DNA of 64,000 nt from Klebsiella indica (GTDB taxonomy: Bacteria > Pseudomonadota > Gammaproteobacteria > Enterobacterales > Enterobacteriaceae). A program made the position numbers and the translations under genes. Each line of letters begins with the position of its first letter. Position 1 is the first letter of the stretch. The DNA lies in NCBI RefSeq assembly GCF_005860775.1, contig NZ_VCHQ01000015.1, forward strand, positions 1-64,000. The letters are read 5' to 3'. Positions 42,789 through 51,650 of the stretch are shown piece by piece. Below the pieces are notes generated by a model, which was not told where the DNA came from, did no database searches, and saw nothing but the letters and a program-made list of their open reading frames with translations.

Positions 42789-43400
42789 TCATTTCTGCAT
42801 GTTATGCGCCTGACTTAGCGTTAACCCTACGTCACCACCCGGATGTACAGCCAGAAGTGTCTCTTTCGAATAACCGCTCTCGTTCATCAGACAGGCGCAG
42901 GCGGCATCGAAAATCGCCAGCACCAGAACGATTGATGTCGTGGCTAACATATTGAGTGGATCGGCTTCTTGCCGCACGCCGGTGGAAATCACCAGACGAG
43001 CAGCTTTGGCAATGGCGGAATCTGGATTTTCCGTGACGCTAAGGATGGGAACATTTTTCGCTGCGAGTCCAGGCAACAGCCGGGTGAGCTCATCAGAATT
43101 GCCGCCGCGTGAAAGCATGATTACCAGATCGTCGGTACGTAAAAACCCCAAATCGCCATGCGCGGCGTCAGTCGCATTGAGGTATATCGCCGGGCGCTCA
43201 ACGCAAGCGAGCATATGCGCGACTTTTCGTGCCGCTATGCCGGAAGTCCCGACGCCAGTGACCACGATTTTACCCTGACAGCCGCGCAGTTCAGCCATCA
43301 GCGTCTGCCATTGTTCCGCACTCAGATGGCGTTCCAGAGCCGCCAGCTCTTCGCTGTACAGTTGCCAGACGTGAGTGGCTTGATGCCATGTATGATTCAT
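42789..43400 (-). CDS. SIS-domain sugar-phosphate isomerase
   Basis: This 203-residue protein is a lone SIS (sugar isomerase) domain resembling the N-terminal half of KdsD/GutQ arabinose-5-phosphate isomerases. It has VVTGVGTSGIAARKVAHMLA and LSRGGNSDEL in the phosphosugar-binding loops, ATDAAHGDLGFL, the KdsD-like HPGGDVGLTL near the end, and no CBS domains. Short single-domain A5P isomerases of this kind exist. It probably interconverts D-arabinose 5-phosphate and D-ribulose 5-phosphate or a related pair; that is inference. Its start overlaps the kinase stop by 4 nt, so the two are translationally coupled. Last gene of the operon. Confidence 0.85.
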   Translation of the reverse strand: MNHTWHQATHVWQLYSEELAALERHLSAEQWQTLMAELRGCQGKIVVTGVGTSGIAARKVAHMLACVERPAIYLNATDAAHGDLGFLRTDDLVIMLSRGGNSDELTRLLPGLAAKNVPILSVTENPDSAIAKAARLVISTGVRQEADPLNMLATTSIVLVLAIFDAACACLMNESGYSKETLLAVHPGGDVGLTLSQAHNMQK

Positions 43401-45034
43401 GCGTCCCCCTGCATCAGTTGACGGTATTTCATATGGTCCTGATACATCTCGTGGAATACCTGATATTTACGATCGTAATACTGCTTAATGCGATTGGTCT
43501 GTGGAGTGACGGTTTTCCCAATCCGGCTCATCGCCGACATTGCTTCAGGGAAGGTTTCAAACACGCCGGCGGCAAGGGTACCCATCATGGCACCGCCCAG
43601 CAGCATGGCTTCACTCTCTTCGGGGAGCAGCATGGCGCAGCCAGTAGCGTTAGCGTGTTCCTGAACGAAGATCGGATTTTTGGTGCCGCCACCGCTGGCC
43701 ATGATCGTATCGATGCTGTAACCGCTGTGATTCATCGTCTCAATAATATGCCGGGTACCTAAGGCAATTGCCTGGATGGACGCCAGATACTGGAGCGCCA
43801 TATCCTCCGGCGTGCGGGAGAGTTTCAGTCCGGTAATCACGCCAGTTAAGGTCGGATTCGCGCGCGGCGAACGGTTGCCGTGGAAGTAGGGGAGAATGTG
43901 CATGTCGCGGGTTAAAAAAGCGATATCTTCCGGCTCGCCGGCCATTTTCCGCAGCAGCGCATTCAGCACTTCATAAATTGTCTGCCCCTGGGTTTTTGCC
44001 TGCGCCAACAGAGTTTCATAGCACGGATGCGACTGAATAATATGGTCGATTAATGCACCCGTGGCAGACTGACCACCTTCGTTGAGCCAGTACTCTGGCA
44101 GGACAGCAGAATAATAAGGCCCCCAGACGCCGCCGATAAAACGCGGCTCTTTGGAGATCGCCATATGCCCGGTGGAGGTCCCGCCAATCAACGCGATACG
44201 ACGGTCAAAATCCGCCACTTCGCCAGAAACGCCACAGGCGCCAAGCGTACCGAGCGTGCCGGCGTGGGCATCAATAATGGATACGCTCACCGCCGTCCCT
44301 GGGATCAGGCCCAGTTCACTGGCGGCGCGTTGGGTCAGGCCGTGACCCAACGGCTCCCCCATGGTTTTGACGTAACGACCGATTTTTGCCGCGTCGTGCT
44401 CCAGCAGCTCTTCCAGTCCAATCTGGCGGAAATAGCTGGCATCCCACTTATCCTCATGGCCCATGTAGGTCCATTTACAGACGGTGGAACACAGCGATCG
44501 GGTATCGTCGTTGGTTGCCCGCCAGGTCAGAAAATCAGGCAGGTCAAAATAGTATCCGGCGTTCGCCCAGGTGTTGGGCATATGCTGCTTCAGCCACAGC
44601 AGTTTTGGCGTTTGCATTTCCGGAGAGATAATTCCGCCGACGTAGTCCAGTACCCGGTGGTGCAGGGCATTGATACGCGCAGCCTGAGAGATGGCACGGT
44701 GGTCCATCCAGACGATAATGTTCTGCTCGCTGCGCCCGGAAGGGCTGATGGTCAGCGGTCTGCCTTCTTTATCCAGTACCACCAAAGAGCAGGTGGCATC
44801 AAATCCCAGCCCTTTAACCTGAATGGGATTGATATCTGACTGGTTGATCGCATCACGAACCGCGTTGCACACCGCCTGCCAGATGTTATCTGAAGACTGT
44901 TCAACGAAATCGGCCTGCGGACGATAAATGTCAATGGCACGGCTGGCCTGACCGACCATTCTGCCGTTGAGGTCAAACACGCCTGCACGGGCGCTTCCGG
45001 TTCCTACATCCACACCAATAAAATAGCTCGCCAT
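43397..45034 (-). CDS. FGGY-family carbohydrate kinase (D-ribulokinase-like)
   Basis: This 545-residue protein has the FGGY kinase fold: N-terminal phosphate loop GVDVGTGSARAG (7-18), GLGFDATCSLVVLD, VWMDHRA and the late GGGTKNP near residue 437. Length and signatures place it in the branch that includes the Yersinia YpCarbK/D-ribulokinase proteins rather than xylulokinase or AI-2 kinase (LsrK). I expect it to phosphorylate a pentulose such as D-ribulose. It lies 18 nt after the permease and overlaps the SIS gene by 4 nt. Confidence 0.88.
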   Translation of the reverse strand: MASYFIGVDVGTGSARAGVFDLNGRMVGQASRAIDIYRPQADFVEQSSDNIWQAVCNAVRDAINQSDINPIQVKGLGFDATCSLVVLDKEGRPLTISPSGRSEQNIIVWMDHRAISQAARINALHHRVLDYVGGIISPEMQTPKLLWLKQHMPNTWANAGYYFDLPDFLTWRATNDDTRSLCSTVCKWTYMGHEDKWDASYFRQIGLEELLEHDAAKIGRYVKTMGEPLGHGLTQRAASELGLIPGTAVSVSIIDAHAGTLGTLGACGVSGEVADFDRRIALIGGTSTGHMAISKEPRFIGGVWGPYYSAVLPEYWLNEGGQSATGALIDHIIQSHPCYETLLAQAKTQGQTIYEVLNALLRKMAGEPEDIAFLTRDMHILPYFHGNRSPRANPTLTGVITGLKLSRTPEDMALQYLASIQAIALGTRHIIETMNHSGYSIDTIMASGGGTKNPIFVQEHANATGCAMLLPEESEAMLLGGAMMGTLAAGVFETFPEAMSAMSRIGKTVTPQTNRIKQYYDRKYQVFHEMYQDHMKYRQLMQGDA

Positions 45035-45051
45035 AATTTTTTCTCCTGAAA

Positions 45052-46005
45052 TCAGGCGTTACGGTTCTGTAATGCGATAAAGAGGATCAGCACTGCGCCC
45101 CAGAGCGCCATCGTCAGATAGCTGCTAATCCCCAGCAAGTTAAAGCCGCTTTCCAGCATCTGTAGCACAATCAGTGCCAGCACCAGACCGACAATGCGCC
45201 CGAAACCGCCGTCCGGGTTGATACCGCCCAGTACGGAGGCGAGGATGGTCACCAGCAGGTATGATTCACCGTACCCGGCTTTTGCGGAGTTAAATTTCGC
45301 CATCATCAAAATGGCTGCCATCCAGCCCAACAGGGCAGAAATGATGTAGACGGAAATTTGCACCCGAACGGTACTGACGCCGCTGTAACGGGTCGCCTGC
45401 TCATTAGACCCCACCAGATAAAGGCTGCGGCCCAGCGTGGTGTGTTCCAGCAGTACCCACAGCAGTACCGCGACCAGTAAAAAGAGCAACAGCGCCACCG
45501 GAATACCGGCAAGCGTGGCGTTGCCGAGGAACTGAATGGCCGCCGGGAAACCGGAAATTACCGTTCCATTGGAGAGCAAAATATTGAGGCCGGAGATGAG
45601 CGTCATCGTTCCCAGGGTGGCAAGAATCGGGGAGACGCCAACCCAGGCGACAAGCGCGCCGTTGAGCGTACCAATCGCCACGGCCACCGCCAGCCCCGCC
45701 AGCAGGGCGAGCACCAGAAACAGCGGATTATCCGGATGAGTGACAATCACCGCCGCCATGACCAGTGAGCAGGCGTTAGCCCCGGCGATAATCGACAGGT
45801 TAATGCCCCCGGTCAGCATCGTGATGCCCATTCCCAGCGCCAGCATACCGAGAATCGGCAGTTGTGAGCCAATGGACTGGAAATTTGCCACACTGAAAAA
45901 ACGGCCGCCAAGCAGGGCGGAGAAAGCCAGCACCACCACAATAATAATGATGCACTGCAGGCGAATGATGGCATCACCGGGTAAAAATCTGGCGATTGTT
46001 TTCAT
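45052..46005 (-). CDS. Sugar ABC transporter permease 2
   Basis: This 317-residue inner-membrane protein is of the ribose/xylose/AI-2 permease family (BPD_transp_2, RbsC-like), with about ten hydrophobic segments and the conserved cytoplasmic EAA-like loop RYSGVSTVRVQISVYIISAL. The start at ATG 46005 (MKTIARFLPGD) has GGGAG seven bases upstream; the longer frame from 46038 would overlap the previous permease. It forms the heteromeric pore with the upstream permease. Confidence 0.9.
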   Translation of the reverse strand: MKTIARFLPGDAIIRLQCIIIIVVVLAFSALLGGRFFSVANFQSIGSQLPILGMLALGMGITMLTGGINLSIIAGANACSLVMAAVIVTHPDNPLFLVLALLAGLAVAVAIGTLNGALVAWVGVSPILATLGTMTLISGLNILLSNGTVISGFPAAIQFLGNATLAGIPVALLLFLLVAVLLWVLLEHTTLGRSLYLVGSNEQATRYSGVSTVRVQISVYIISALLGWMAAILMMAKFNSAKAGYGESYLLVTILASVLGGINPDGGFGRIVGLVLALIVLQMLESGFNLLGISSYLTMALWGAVLILFIALQNRNA

Positions 46006-46006
46006 C

Positions 46007-46996
46007 TTAAAGCTCCCTTGCCAGTTTGCGTTTTTCATTCCAGGCCGTAGCGCTAATGCTGATCAGGATAATGGCGCCACTGAAAACGGTGTGCCAGTAA
46101 GAAGAGACGCTGAGCAGGGTCAGGCCATTTTGTAAAAAGGCCAGTAGAATGACCCCGAGCAGCGTACCGGTTAACGTACCGCGACCACCGCTCATACTGG
46201 TGCCGCCGAGCACCACTGCCGCCAGCACCGTCAGTTCAAAACCAAGCAGGGAGTTTGGCGCGACGGACTGGGTGATCTGCGCCTGCACCACGGCGGCAAC
46301 ACCGGCGAGAATACCCATATAGCCGTAAACGTAGAAATGCAGTTTCAGCAGATTCAGTCCCAGGCGAGAAGCCGCATCCCGATTGCCGCCCATGGCGTAA
46401 ATCTGCCGTCCAGGACGGGTGTAGTTCATCAGCACCGCGGTAAAGACAATCACTGCCGCCAGACAGAGTAGGGGGAGCGTAAGGCCGTAATCGTAACCGT
46501 CCGCTGCAGTGAATGAAAACCAGTTGATGCCGTTCATAAACCAGTCGGGGAAACCGTACAGCCAGGTACCTTTGGTGGTGTAGACCAGCAGGCCATAATA
46601 AACATTCAGCGTGGCGATGGTGATGATGATCGCCGGTACGCGCAACCTGTAGACCAGAATACCGTTGATAAGCCCCAGAACCAGACCCACCGCCATCGCG
46701 ATAATCAGCGCCAGCACAAAGTTGCCGCCGTGGCCAATGATCCAGCTTGCCATTGCGTACTGCGCGATAGCGGTCATTGCCGGGAATGAAATGTCAATGC
46801 CGCCGGATATTAAGACCACAAACAGCCCACAGGCGAGAATGCCCAGAATGGCGTAGCTGGTGGCGACATCCGTCAGGTTGCCGAGCGAAAGGAACTCGTC
46901 GGTGCTGATGCTCAGGCCAACGGCCAGCGCGACCACCAGCAGTCCCAGCCAGAATTCATGTTGCCCGATTAAGCGGGAAAGACGCTCATTATTCAT
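46007..46996 (-). CDS. Sugar ABC transporter permease 1
   Basis: This 329-residue RbsC/LsrC-like permease has ten or so membrane segments, the ISGGIDISFPAMTAIAQ motif in the second third-helix region and the loop ASRLGLNLLKLHFYVYG. The ATG at 46996 follows a GAGGT site and overlaps the ATPase stop by 8 nt, which implies coupling. A TTG four codons earlier is less likely. It pairs with the downstream permease, from which one base separates it. Confidence 0.9.
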   Translation of the reverse strand: MNNERLSRLIGQHEFWLGLLVVALAVGLSISTDEFLSLGNLTDVATSYAILGILACGLFVVLISGGIDISFPAMTAIAQYAMASWIIGHGGNFVLALIIAMAVGLVLGLINGILVYRLRVPAIIITIATLNVYYGLLVYTTKGTWLYGFPDWFMNGINWFSFTAADGYDYGLTLPLLCLAAVIVFTAVLMNYTRPGRQIYAMGGNRDAASRLGLNLLKLHFYVYGYMGILAGVAAVVQAQITQSVAPNSLLGFELTVLAAVVLGGTSMSGGRGTLTGTLLGVILLAFLQNGLTLLSVSSYWHTVFSGAIILISISATAWNEKRKLAREL

Positions 46997-48497
46997 TGAT
47001 GACCTCAACTACTTCAGCAATCTCCTCTTCGCGACAGCGATGAGGGTTAAACTCCGCCACCAGTTCGCCGCGACGCATCACCAGCACGCGGTGGCTGTTG
47101 TAATAGGCTTCCGGGATTTCATCGCAAATCATCAGAACCGCCATGCCCTGCTCCGCAAGATCGCGAGCAATCTGGTAGATTCCCTCTTTGTTGGCGATGT
47201 CCACGCCAACGGTGGGAGAATCCAGAATCAGGATACGTGGGTTGGTCGCCACCCATTTGGCAATAGCGATGCGCTGGGCGTTACCGCCGGAGAGCGTTTT
47301 AACCGGCAGCTGCGGATCGGCGACTTTGATGTTCAGTTCGCGGATCAGATCGGCGACCAGCTTTTGCGCCTTGCCATGATCGAGCAGGCCGCTGCGGGTA
47401 TGCAGTTTGTCAAACACCGTGACGATAGTGTTATCGTAGATTGACTGCTCCATGATCAGCCCCTGGGTCAGGCGATCCTCCGAGACATAGCCGATCCCGT
47501 GTTTGATGGCATCGCGATTACTACGTAGTCTGACTGGCTGGCCGTTAATCCGCATTTCGCCGCTTTCCGGATGGGTCATGCCAAACAGGCTAAGGCAAAG
47601 TTCGGTTCTCCCGGCTCCCAGCAGACCAACGATCGAAACAATCTCGCCGCTGCACAACGACAGGTTGATATTGTGATATTTCCCCTTGCGGCTCAGGTTA
47701 CGCAGCTCCAGCATGGGTTCCTGTTCAACGGGCGGTTTTTCCGGCAACGGACTGTAGTGGAAGCGTTGGCCGGTCATCAGGAAGGCCAGCTCGTGACTGT
47801 CGAGTTCGCTGGCAGGGAAAGTGCCGACCAGCTTGCCATCGCGCATCACGCTGATGCGATCGGCCACTTCCATCACTTCATCCAGTCGATGGCTGACAAA
47901 CACCACGCAGATCCCGGCCGCTTTCAGCTCATTGACGACTCGTAGCAGGCCGTTAACCTCCTGACGCGTCAAAGAGGCCGTAGGCTCATCCATGATCACC
48001 AGACGTGCATTGGCGGCAATCGCCCGGCAAATGGCCACTAACTGGCGGTCGGCAATAGAGAGTTTTTCAACTTTTTTATCCGGGTTGATCGTTACGCCTA
48101 TGCGCTTCATTGCGGCCAGCGCCTGCTGTTTCATTGCGCCGCGGCGTACCCAGATGTCGCCGCTGGGCAGATAGCGGTTAACGGCAATATTCTCCGCCAC
48201 GCTGAAGTTTGGAAACAACGACAGATCCTGATAGATAACCTGAATACCGTAGTGCGAGGAAAGCTGGGGTGTCAGGTGGTGAAACAGTTTACCGTCAAGC
48301 TGAATCTGCGCCCCTTTCTCCGGGTGATATACCCCGGAGATCACTTTAATAATGGTGCTTTTGCCGCAGCCGTTTTGACCCGCCAGACAGTGAACTTCCC
48401 CTTTCTTCAGCGTCAGATTCACATTATCCAGCGCCAGCACGCCCGGAAATTGCTTGCTGATATTCTCAAGAGTGATAAATGCGGTGGTGTCTGTCAT
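46989..48497 (-). CDS. Sugar ABC transporter ATP-binding protein
   Basis: This 502-residue protein carries two ABC domains, as in RbsA/XylG/LsrA. The first has Walker A GQNGCGKST (40-48), a VEKLSIADRQ signature and VIMDEPTASL. The second has a degenerate P-loop GLLGAGRTE, KTLSGGNAQR and LILDSPTVGVD. Degeneration of one site is normal in this family. The ATG at 48497 has AGGGG eight bases upstream. It supplies energy for the adjacent permeases. Confidence 0.93.
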   Translation of the reverse strand: MTDTTAFITLENISKQFPGVLALDNVNLTLKKGEVHCLAGQNGCGKSTIIKVISGVYHPEKGAQIQLDGKLFHHLTPQLSSHYGIQVIYQDLSLFPNFSVAENIAVNRYLPSGDIWVRRGAMKQQALAAMKRIGVTINPDKKVEKLSIADRQLVAICRAIAANARLVIMDEPTASLTRQEVNGLLRVVNELKAAGICVVFVSHRLDEVMEVADRISVMRDGKLVGTFPASELDSHELAFLMTGQRFHYSPLPEKPPVEQEPMLELRNLSRKGKYHNINLSLCSGEIVSIVGLLGAGRTELCLSLFGMTHPESGEMRINGQPVRLRSNRDAIKHGIGYVSEDRLTQGLIMEQSIYDNTIVTVFDKLHTRSGLLDHGKAQKLVADLIRELNIKVADPQLPVKTLSGGNAQRIAIAKWVATNPRILILDSPTVGVDIANKEGIYQIARDLAEQGMAVLMICDEIPEAYYNSHRVLVMRRGELVAEFNPHRCREEEIAEVVEVINE

Positions 48498-48513
48498 GGA
48501 CAATACCCCTGCG

Positions 48514-48531
48514 AGCGTCCGGCTGGACGCT
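48514..48531 (-). other. Short hairpin between binding-protein and ATPase genes
   Basis: AGCGTCC-GGCT-GGACGCT forms a 7-bp stem-loop in the 98-nt gap. Such intercistronic hairpins often protect the upstream binding-protein message and lower expression of the downstream genes. That role is inferred. Confidence 0.4.
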
Positions 48532-48601
48532 GAGTTGTTAATTTGTCGATAGCGCCGACCAGACGGCCGGCGTCAGAGTTACCTGGTGTTGGCGTGATGC
48601 C

Positions 48602-49585
48602 CTAGAAACCGAGTGACTGGGCGTTGTCTTTCGTGACCTCAAGGATTTTGTTAAAGCGGATTACTTTCTTATCCATGTCGACATCCGCTTTCCCTAAACC
48701 GTCAATTGTCAGATCCGGGGTGACCTCTTTGCCCTGCAGCAACTGGTCAGCTACCGTAACCAGCGCATAACCTGCGTCTTTTGGGTCCCACAGCAGCGCT
48801 TTCTTGATGTCGCCGCGCATCAGATAAGGGGCCGCCTGGGCTGGCATCGCAATACCAACCACGGCGATTTTATCTTTAGCTCGTTTTTTCTGTACCGCCT
48901 GGCCCGCACCAATTGGGCCCAAAGAGCCGAAACCAATGATCCCTTTCATCTGCGGATAGGTTTTCATCAGATCCAGGGTGGTGGAGTAGGATTTATCAAT
49001 ACTCTCAGCGACTGGCAGACGTGAAGTGACTTCGAACATCTCTGGGTATTTTTCTTTCTGGTATTTTATGGCGTAATCAGCCTAGGCGTTATGTAAGGGA
49101 ACGGTCAGCGAGCCGACATAGATAGCATAACCCCCTTTACCGCCCATATCTTTTGCCAGCTCATCGACATTGGCCTGCGCATATTTTTCACTGTCGATGG
49201 TCTCAATATCCCACTGACCAATTTGCTGATCCGGCGACTCATGCGTCAGGACAACAATGCCTTTATCGCGCGCCTTCTTCAGTACGGGTTCAAGGACTTT
49301 GGCATCATTAGGCACCACAATGATGGCGTTCACGTTTTTGGCAATCAGATCTTCAATCACCTTAACCTGTTGGGCCGGATCCGGTGTGGATGGGCCGGTC
49401 TGATAAGCGTTGACATCCAGTTTCTTCGCTGCTTCGTTGACGCCGGTTTCCATTCGGTTAAACCATGGAATACCGGTGACTTTAGCCACCACTGCAATTT
49501 CGTATTTCTCTGCCGCAAAGGACGTGCCAGACAAAACGCATGCAGAAGCCAGGGTTGCACTGAGTAATGCGAGTTTGAATTTCAT
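48602..49585 (-). pseudogene. Periplasmic sugar-binding protein gene interrupted by an amber codon
   Basis: Read as one frame this encodes 327 codons of a RhaS/LsrB-like periplasmic binding protein: signal peptide MKFKLALLSATLASACVLSGTSFA, a ligand-binding domain, and an ending NKILEVTKDNAQSLGF. Codon 168 is TAG (49082-49084) within LHNA-stop-ADYAIKYQ. A tryptophan (TGG) is likely at this place in intact relatives, so one G-to-A change explains it. Both halves stay in the same frame and the rest of the operon is intact. The product would be truncated unless an amber suppressor or reinitiation rescues it. Confidence 0.85.
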
Positions 49586-49999
49586 AATTGTACCTTTTGT
49601 AGGGAGCAGGGCATGTCACGGCGTGAGGTTAACAACGAAGGGAAGAGGTAATGAATATAAAGTTGTGAAAATGTGATGAATAACCATTTTTGTTAACTTG
49701 TAGATAAAATTTAGTTAAATTTTAGTTAATTTAAATGATGTGACATTCATTCATCGTGTGATTGTGTTAATGATATAATTTATATTATCATTTATTTAAC
49801 ATATAATTTACAATGTGAGCGTTTGAAGCGGCTGAATACTCCGGCTTAAGGTTGTCTGTAAGTGAAGAAATTTGCAAAATTGAGGACTGAATCGAGACCA
49901 GAAATCGATGCTCACTATTTTCTCGTTCGATGATATTCTCACGGCAATCTCATCAACGACCGTAACTGATGGCGGTCAGGATTTAGCCGTGGAGAGTTC
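49586..49999. promoter_or_regulatory. Divergent control region of the sugar operon and zevA
   Basis: This 414-bp AT-rich gap separates the two divergent units. No gene is visible. An inverted repeat AATGATA-N10-TATCATT (49769-49792) lies about 185 bp upstream of the binding-protein start and could be an operator. Promoters could not be placed securely. No regulator gene for the sugar operon lies nearby. Confidence 0.4.
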
Positions 50000-50638
50000 A
50001 TGCACCGCGTTCATCGTCTCGTCATAACGTTCTTGTTCGCTGTCCTGTCTTCTGGTGTCAGCGCCCATCCACACAGTTTCATCAGTTTGCAAACGCAGGC
50101 CGTGGCGGAAAAGGGTCTGCTCACCGGTTTCAAAATGCGCTGGACGATGGATGAAATGACCTCTGCCGATCTGCTTTATGATGCGGGTAATGCTAAGCCA
50201 GGCAGCGAAATCTGGAAGAAACTGGCGGCGGAAGTGATGGCTAACGTGCTGGGCCAGCACTATTTCAGCGAACTGTGGCATAACGGCCAGCGGGTGAAAT
50301 TTGAGAATCGCCCCGATGGCTATGGCCTTGAGCGCAACGGCCACCAGGCGGTACTCACCTTTACCTTGCCGCTGGCGAAGCCGCAGCCTCTGGCCGGGCA
50401 AAAATTTACCTTTTCGACATATGATCCCACTTATTTTGTCGATATGTATTACGACAAAGCGTCAGACTTCACCCTGCCGGCTGCAATGAAGCCGATGTGT
50501 ACAGCGAAAGTCATGACGCCGAAACCAAATGAAAAAATGTTGTCTTATGCCCAGTCGCTGGATAAAGCGGATGCCCCGCCGGAAGATATGGAACTGGGAA
50601 GCTACTTCGCACAAAAGGTGACGCTGCAATGTCAGTAA
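50000..50638 (+). CDS. DUF1007 periplasmic metal-transport protein (ZevA-like)
   Basis: This 212-residue exported protein belongs to DUF1007. It has a signal peptide with likely cleavage after GVSA (residue 22), followed at once by HPHSF, a metal-binding-looking mature N-terminus. The pairing with a NicO/UreH-type membrane protein just downstream is the arrangement of zevAB, described in Haemophilus influenzae as a zinc uptake pair. Zinc, nickel or cobalt are all possible here. The 3' end overlaps the next gene by 10 nt. Confidence 0.8.
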   Translation: MHRVHRLVITFLFAVLSSGVSAHPHSFISLQTQAVAEKGLLTGFKMRWTMDEMTSADLLYDAGNAKPGSEIWKKLAAEVMANVLGQHYFSELWHNGQRVKFENRPDGYGLERNGHQAVLTFTLPLAKPQPLAGQKFTFSTYDPTYFVDMYYDKASDFTLPAAMKPMCTAKVMTPKPNEKMLSYAQSLDKADAPPEDMELGSYFAQKVTLQCQ

Positions 50639-51609
50639 TTTTCACGCAAACCGGACGTTCGCCGCGCTGGCGTCAGCTGTGGCCGCTGGCGCTATTTTTG
50701 CTGCTGGTGGCAGGCGCGGGCTTCTGGCTATGGCGAGCGTGGCCGCAGGTGCTGCTGCAAAGCGCCATCTGGCAGCGTGCGCTGAATGTCGAACTGAGCG
50801 CGTTGTTACAGTCGGTGGCTAACAATCCTTCCGCTGCGGGGCTATCGTTGCTGGGATTTAGCTTCGTATATGGTGTTCTGCATGCTCTGGGGCCCGGGCA
50901 TGGAAAAATGGTGATTACGACCTGGCTGGCTACCCATCCCTCGAAACTGAAATCAAGTATCGGTCTGACGCTGGCCGCGTCGTTGTTGCAGGGAATGGTG
51001 GCAATCGCATTAGTGGTGGCGGTGCTCACCTTGCTACAGCTTCCGGCAAGACAGTTGCATCTGAGTAGTTTCTGGCTGGAGAAGGGGAGCTACCTGCTGG
51101 TCGGTGCGCTGGGGGTGCTGCTATGCTGGCGGGCGCTGAAAAAGCTGCGGATGCTGCTGCGACGACCAAAATTTACCGCTTTCACTCCGCACCATGTTCA
51201 TCATGCTAACTGCGGCTGCGGGCACCAGCATTTACCGACTCCGGAACAGCGGCAAAGCGGCGACGACTGGCGGGCGCGGCTGGTGATTGTACTATCGATG
51301 GGGATGCGGCCCTGCTCCGGGGCCATTATGGTGTTGCTGTTCAGCAAAGTTATTGGCGTATTTGGCTGGGGGATGGCGGCGGCAATGGCGATGGCGGCAG
51401 GAACATCGTTGACGATTAGCAGCCTGGCGCTGCTGGTGCACGGTTTTCGTCAACTGGCGGTCAGGCTGAGCGCGAATCGGGCGCCGGTACTCTGGAAGCA
51501 GGTCGGCTGGGCAACGCTGGCGCTGGCCGGCGGCATGATTTTACTGGCAGCAGCGGTGGTGATGTGGAGTAGTGCGATGCCACAGGGCGGCGGCCTGCGT
51601 CCGTTTTAA
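50629..51609 (+). CDS. Nickel/cobalt-type transporter, NicO family (ZevB-like)
   Basis: This 326-residue inner-membrane protein has six or so hydrophobic segments, the NicO/RcnA-family motif HALGPGHGK near residue 87 and a cytoplasmic or periplasmic His/Cys-rich loop HHVHHANCGCGHQH around residues 188-201 that should bind a divalent metal. It overlaps the upstream DUF1007 gene by 10 nt, so the two work together. ZevB of Haemophilus is the nearest studied relative I know. Direction of transport cannot be read from the sequence. Confidence 0.82.
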   Translation: MSVIFTQTGRSPRWRQLWPLALFLLLVAGAGFWLWRAWPQVLLQSAIWQRALNVELSALLQSVANNPSAAGLSLLGFSFVYGVLHALGPGHGKMVITTWLATHPSKLKSSIGLTLAASLLQGMVAIALVVAVLTLLQLPARQLHLSSFWLEKGSYLLVGALGVLLCWRALKKLRMLLRRPKFTAFTPHHVHHANCGCGHQHLPTPEQRQSGDDWRARLVIVLSMGMRPCSGAIMVLLFSKVIGVFGWGMAAAMAMAAGTSLTISSLALLVHGFRQLAVRLSANRAPVLWKQVGWATLALAGGMILLAAAVVMWSSAMPQGGGLRPF

Positions 51610-51630
51610 AGAGAGAAAAAAGAGAGAAAA

Positions 51631-51650
51631 AAGGAAGCCGTGGCTTCCTT
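51631..51650. terminator. suhB/zevB terminator hairpin, left copy
   Basis: AAGGAAGCC-GTGGCTTCCTT is a perfect inverted repeat, and the identical 20 bp recurs at 51826-51845. On the minus strand this copy is followed by a T-run (TTTTTTCTC), so it should terminate suhB transcripts. On the plus strand it is followed by GAGGCTG and lacks a T-run. Confidence 0.8.

Noticed and set aside
48602..49585. Two separate small genes instead of one broken binding-protein gene
   Set aside because: Both halves lie in the same frame, are continuous in homology across the TAG, and the second half has no ribosome-binding site or signal peptide.
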